From contig JAZLAH010000015.1 of the NCBI GenBank assembly GCA_045613065.1, forward strand, positions 1-64,000: 64,000 bases of DNA, in the 5' to 3' direction. The translations under genes and the position numbers were made by a program. Shown one piece after another: positions 61,684 through 64,000 of the stretch. Every line of letters starts with the position of its first letter. Within the stretch, counting starts at the first letter, position 1. The notes beneath the pieces were generated by a model. It worked only from the letters and a program-made list of their open reading frames with translations, did no database searches and was not told the origin of the DNA. The DNA comes from Fimenecus sp045613065. Its GTDB lineage: Bacteria; Bacillota; Clostridia; Oscillospirales; Acutalibacteraceae.

Positions 61684-64000
61684 ATGGGAGTAAGATTAAC
61701 GGGTATAAGCACACCTGTAGGTGGAGTTTCATGGGAATATACCAAAGCAGAGGAGCACTCTACTCCTCTGCCGATATCCCCAGGGCAAAAAATCAAAGTA
61801 TTTATTAGCTCAATTTGTGGTGTGAAGAAATATGATAAAGTACGAGCTGAATTAAAAACTGCTATTGAGAGCACACAATTAGCCGATGTATACACTTTTG
61901 AGAGTAAAGGGGCGTCTACGCTGCCTGCAGGTGATCATTACATATTAGCATTAGAGGATAGTGATATTTGCATTTTCTTAATAGACAATGCAGACGGAAT
62001 TAAGCCAGGGGTACAAGCGGAGATCGACACTGTCAAAAAACATAATATTAAGGCTTTGTACTATTTCTGTGATGAAACACAAAAAGAAAAAACTGCATTG
62101 GAACAAAGCTTGATGGGGGCGCATTCTGCCAAAAGTAAAACCGTTCACAGTTTTAGCGAATTAAGCCAAAATGGAGCTCAGGCATTGATAGATGATATCG
62201 TTGCCGTATATCACTACTATTGTACTGGAAGAATAGTTTTGAACTCCGGTGAAAATGATGAAATTCAAGCAGTAGACGTTGTTGGTACAGAAAAGTATCA
62301 GCTTCCTACTATTCCTAAATCTGCATTAAAAAATGTGGATAAATGTAGAGATTACTTTTTGAAGTTTGTTCTTGGATATTCCCGAGACAGATACCCAGAT
62401 GAAACGAAAAAAACAAGTGAATTTGATGATTGGGGCATCCAGTTCCTCCCTATATTATTTGAAGGTAAATCTATCAAACACTTCAATACTGCTATGTATC
62501 TGGATGCATTGAAAGCGCAACAAGATGATGGGCATTATCAAGTCGTTCAAATTCGTTGGCAAGCAATTCAGGCGTATTTTGCTGGAGATATCGAAAAGTG
62601 TGTAGAACATCTTGAAACAGCGTTAAGTTTTGCAAAGGAAACTAATCAGCCCACATGGGTCATAAAAGATATTCTGGTGGATCTGCGCAATCAGCACTGG
62701 ACTCGTTGCACGGCAAGAAATGAGTATTCTGATGCCCCGGCGCAAAAGGAATTAACAGAAAGTAGCGAAGAACTCTATTATCCGATTCTTGACCGCATCC
62801 ATGAATCGTTACATGAAAAATACATAGAAGGTCTGTATAAAAAGAAAACAGGATCACCTTACTCAGTTACCATAGGCAACAACTTAGATCAATATGGAGA
62901 AATGCTTGCAAGTTCTCTTATCGTGTCTATGTATAATGGTTCATTGACTCATATTCTGCTTATTTATGAGAAAATTAGGGATTTTATATTCTATCTGAGT
63001 TGTAAATATGATGATTGGAATCTCAGACTTAATCTGTACAAACTTGCGATTTTTGCAGGAAAAGAAAAGGAAATCAAAGGTATTCAGGACTCTTATCCAG
63101 AGGTTTTGAATAATTTAACTGCTGACGAAGCAGCATCAATTATGGATTTTTGCCTGAACCATCCAATAAAGTACAAGAGATTAAGTAGCCAACTGCTGGC
63201 ATTCGGTTCAGTAGGATATTTTCTGGATGATAAATGCTATGAATCTTGTGAAAAAGTCATTGTTGGTGAAATCAAATCGTGGCTGAGTAGTGATACTTCC
63301 GTTGTGGCTATAGGGCAAGACATATTCAAGTGTCTCTCTGGAGTAGCTTATCGTATGTCACAAGATACGCTCAGTGAAATATGCTGTCAATTCATTGAAA
63401 GGCATTATAGTCGCTGGTATATGGATATGTTTAAGTTCATTGCAAATCGCATTGATTTTAGAAAAATGAGCGCTGATTCTGCGAAAGCGCTGGTTGACCA
63501 TATTAATTGCGTGCTTGACAGCGAAAAGGAACGAGAGCAGATAAAGTATTCTCCTGTCTTTTTGTGTGTTCTCAGAAAGCAAGATCGTGCTCTTACAGAG
63601 GAAATGGATAAAAAGATAGCTGAGCACTTATCAAGCTATTATGAAGGTACCTATAAATTAGAAACCACCGAAGATGAAAATCAAGATATGCCTGTGTTCG
63701 TAAAAGAATACGTAGAACGTATTCGAAAAAGCAATGAAACGCAGGGAAAGGGTGGTGTTTATTTCGGGCACGGCACACGTGAGATTGCAACAGTTAGATC
63801 TATTTTGTTAGGAAAAGAGCTCATATGCGATGCAGATATCATGGACACGCTTATCTCCGTAGTTGCAGATACCCTTCTTATTTCCAAAGAAGGAATTTCC
63901 ACAAAACTTGATGCGATAGCACTTCTCATTTGCATTGCAGTAAAATATCCTGAAGACTACACAAGAAATCAAGGTGTATATGAAAAACTGTTTGAGCAGC
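61684..64000 (+). CDS. DUF4062-type (TIR-like) protein, 3' end outside window
   Basis: The frame is open from the ATG at 61684 (GGAGGAG 4-6 nt upstream) to the window edge, giving 772 residues. The N-terminal ~130 residues match DUF4062, a TIR-like/Rossmann domain: KIKVFISSICGVKKYDKVRAEL, SDICIFLIDNADGIKPGVQAEI, ALYYFCDETQ. The remaining >600 residues are helical and repeat-like, consistent with a TPR/STAND-type sensor arm. Its place next to a restriction-modification module suggests a further defence gene. It is in tandem with, but not overlapping, the restriction genes. Confidence 0.7.
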   Translation, partial: MGVRLTGISTPVGGVSWEYTKAEEHSTPLPISPGQKIKVFISSICGVKKYDKVRAELKTAIESTQLADVYTFESKGASTLPAGDHYILALEDSDICIFLIDNADGIKPGVQAEIDTVKKHNIKALYYFCDETQKEKTALEQSLMGAHSAKSKTVHSFSELSQNGAQALIDDIVAVYHYYCTGRIVLNSGENDEIQAVDVVGTEKYQLPTIPKSALKNVDKCRDYFLKFVLGYSRDRYPDETKKTSEFDDWGIQFLPILFEGKSIKHFNTAMYLDALKAQQDDGHYQVVQIRWQAIQAYFAGDIEKCVEHLETALSFAKETNQPTWVIKDILVDLRNQHWTRCTARNEYSDAPAQKELTESSEELYYPILDRIHESLHEKYIEGLYKKKTGSPYSVTIGNNLDQYGEMLASSLIVSMYNGSLTHILLIYEKIRDFIFYLSCKYDDWNLRLNLYKLAIFAGKEKEIKGIQDSYPEVLNNLTADEAASIMDFCLNHPIKYKRLSSQLLAFGSVGYFLDDKCYESCEKVIVGEIKSWLSSDTSVVAIGQDIFKCLSGVAYRMSQDTLSEICCQFIERHYSRWYMDMFKFIANRIDFRKMSADSAKALVDHINCVLDSEKEREQIKYSPVFLCVLRKQDRALTEEMDKKIAEHLSSYYEGTYKLETTEDENQDMPVFVKEYVERIRKSNETQGKGGVYFGHGTREIATVRSILLGKELICDADIMDTLISVVADTLLISKEGISTKLDAIALLICIAVKYPEDYTRNQGVYEKLFEQ

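Noticed and set aside
1..64000. CRISPR arrays, tRNA and rRNA genes, known insertion sequences
   Set aside because: No regularly spaced repeats, cloverleaf sequences, rRNA segments or transposase motifs were recognised on reading both strands; absence is by eye only.

Overview
The window is AT-rich (roughly one third G+C by eye) and reads as a genome segment from a gut-type Clostridia/Oscillospiraceae-like Firmicute. The supports are strong AGGAGG ribosome binding sites, a BspA-like leucine-rich-repeat surface protein, PrgI/PcfB/MobC/DUF4320/DUF6133 families, a SpoVG-like protein and LytTR regulators. No rRNA, tRNA or CRISPR array was recognised. Nearly everything after base 700 looks accessory: a defence island, a conjugative element, then a second defence cluster.

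Region 1 (1-5.6 kb): the tail of a surface protein, then a compact cassette. A GNAT-like membrane protein gene and a SAM-methyltransferase gene face each other and are flanked by two inverted 29-bp sites with 11-7-11 architecture and identical 7-bp spacers. A two-gene Kiwa anti-phage system (kwaA, kwaB), a third related site and a XerD-type tyrosine recombinase follow. The layout suggests an invertible, alternately expressed gene pair next to its recombinase.

Region 2 (5.6-17 kb): minus-strand membrane proteins, a protein with a HEPN-like R-x4-H motif, degraded genes, and a three-gene operon (SEFIR-STAND NTPase, SLATT-like membrane protein, TIR protein) that looks like an immune module. Two LytTR-regulator/small-membrane-protein pairs follow; one regulator is a pseudogene bracketed by 32-bp inverted repeats.

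Region 3 (17-56 kb, almost all minus strand): a large conjugative element. It has a relaxosome (MobC, relaxase, PcfB, candidate oriT), a type IV secretion apparatus (VirD4, VirB2-like, VirB6/TrbL-like, PrgI, VirB4, M23 peptidase), a 2871-residue methylase/helicase with two MutS-I-like segments, and a complete Gram-positive Tad/Flp-type pilus operon headed by SpoVG-like and ParB genes. A 1.5-kb-residue NACHT/WD40 protein gene sits as cargo between transfer genes. A structured 250-nt element with closing stems lies upstream of the parB operon. No integrase or ParA for the element is visible here.

Region 4 (56.9-64 kb, mostly plus strand): a GIY-YIG nuclease, a truncated gene, a restriction-modification pair (HTH-methylase-TRD fusion plus PD-(D/E)XK nuclease) under a palindromic operator, a small convergent gene, and a DUF4062-type protein running off the end.
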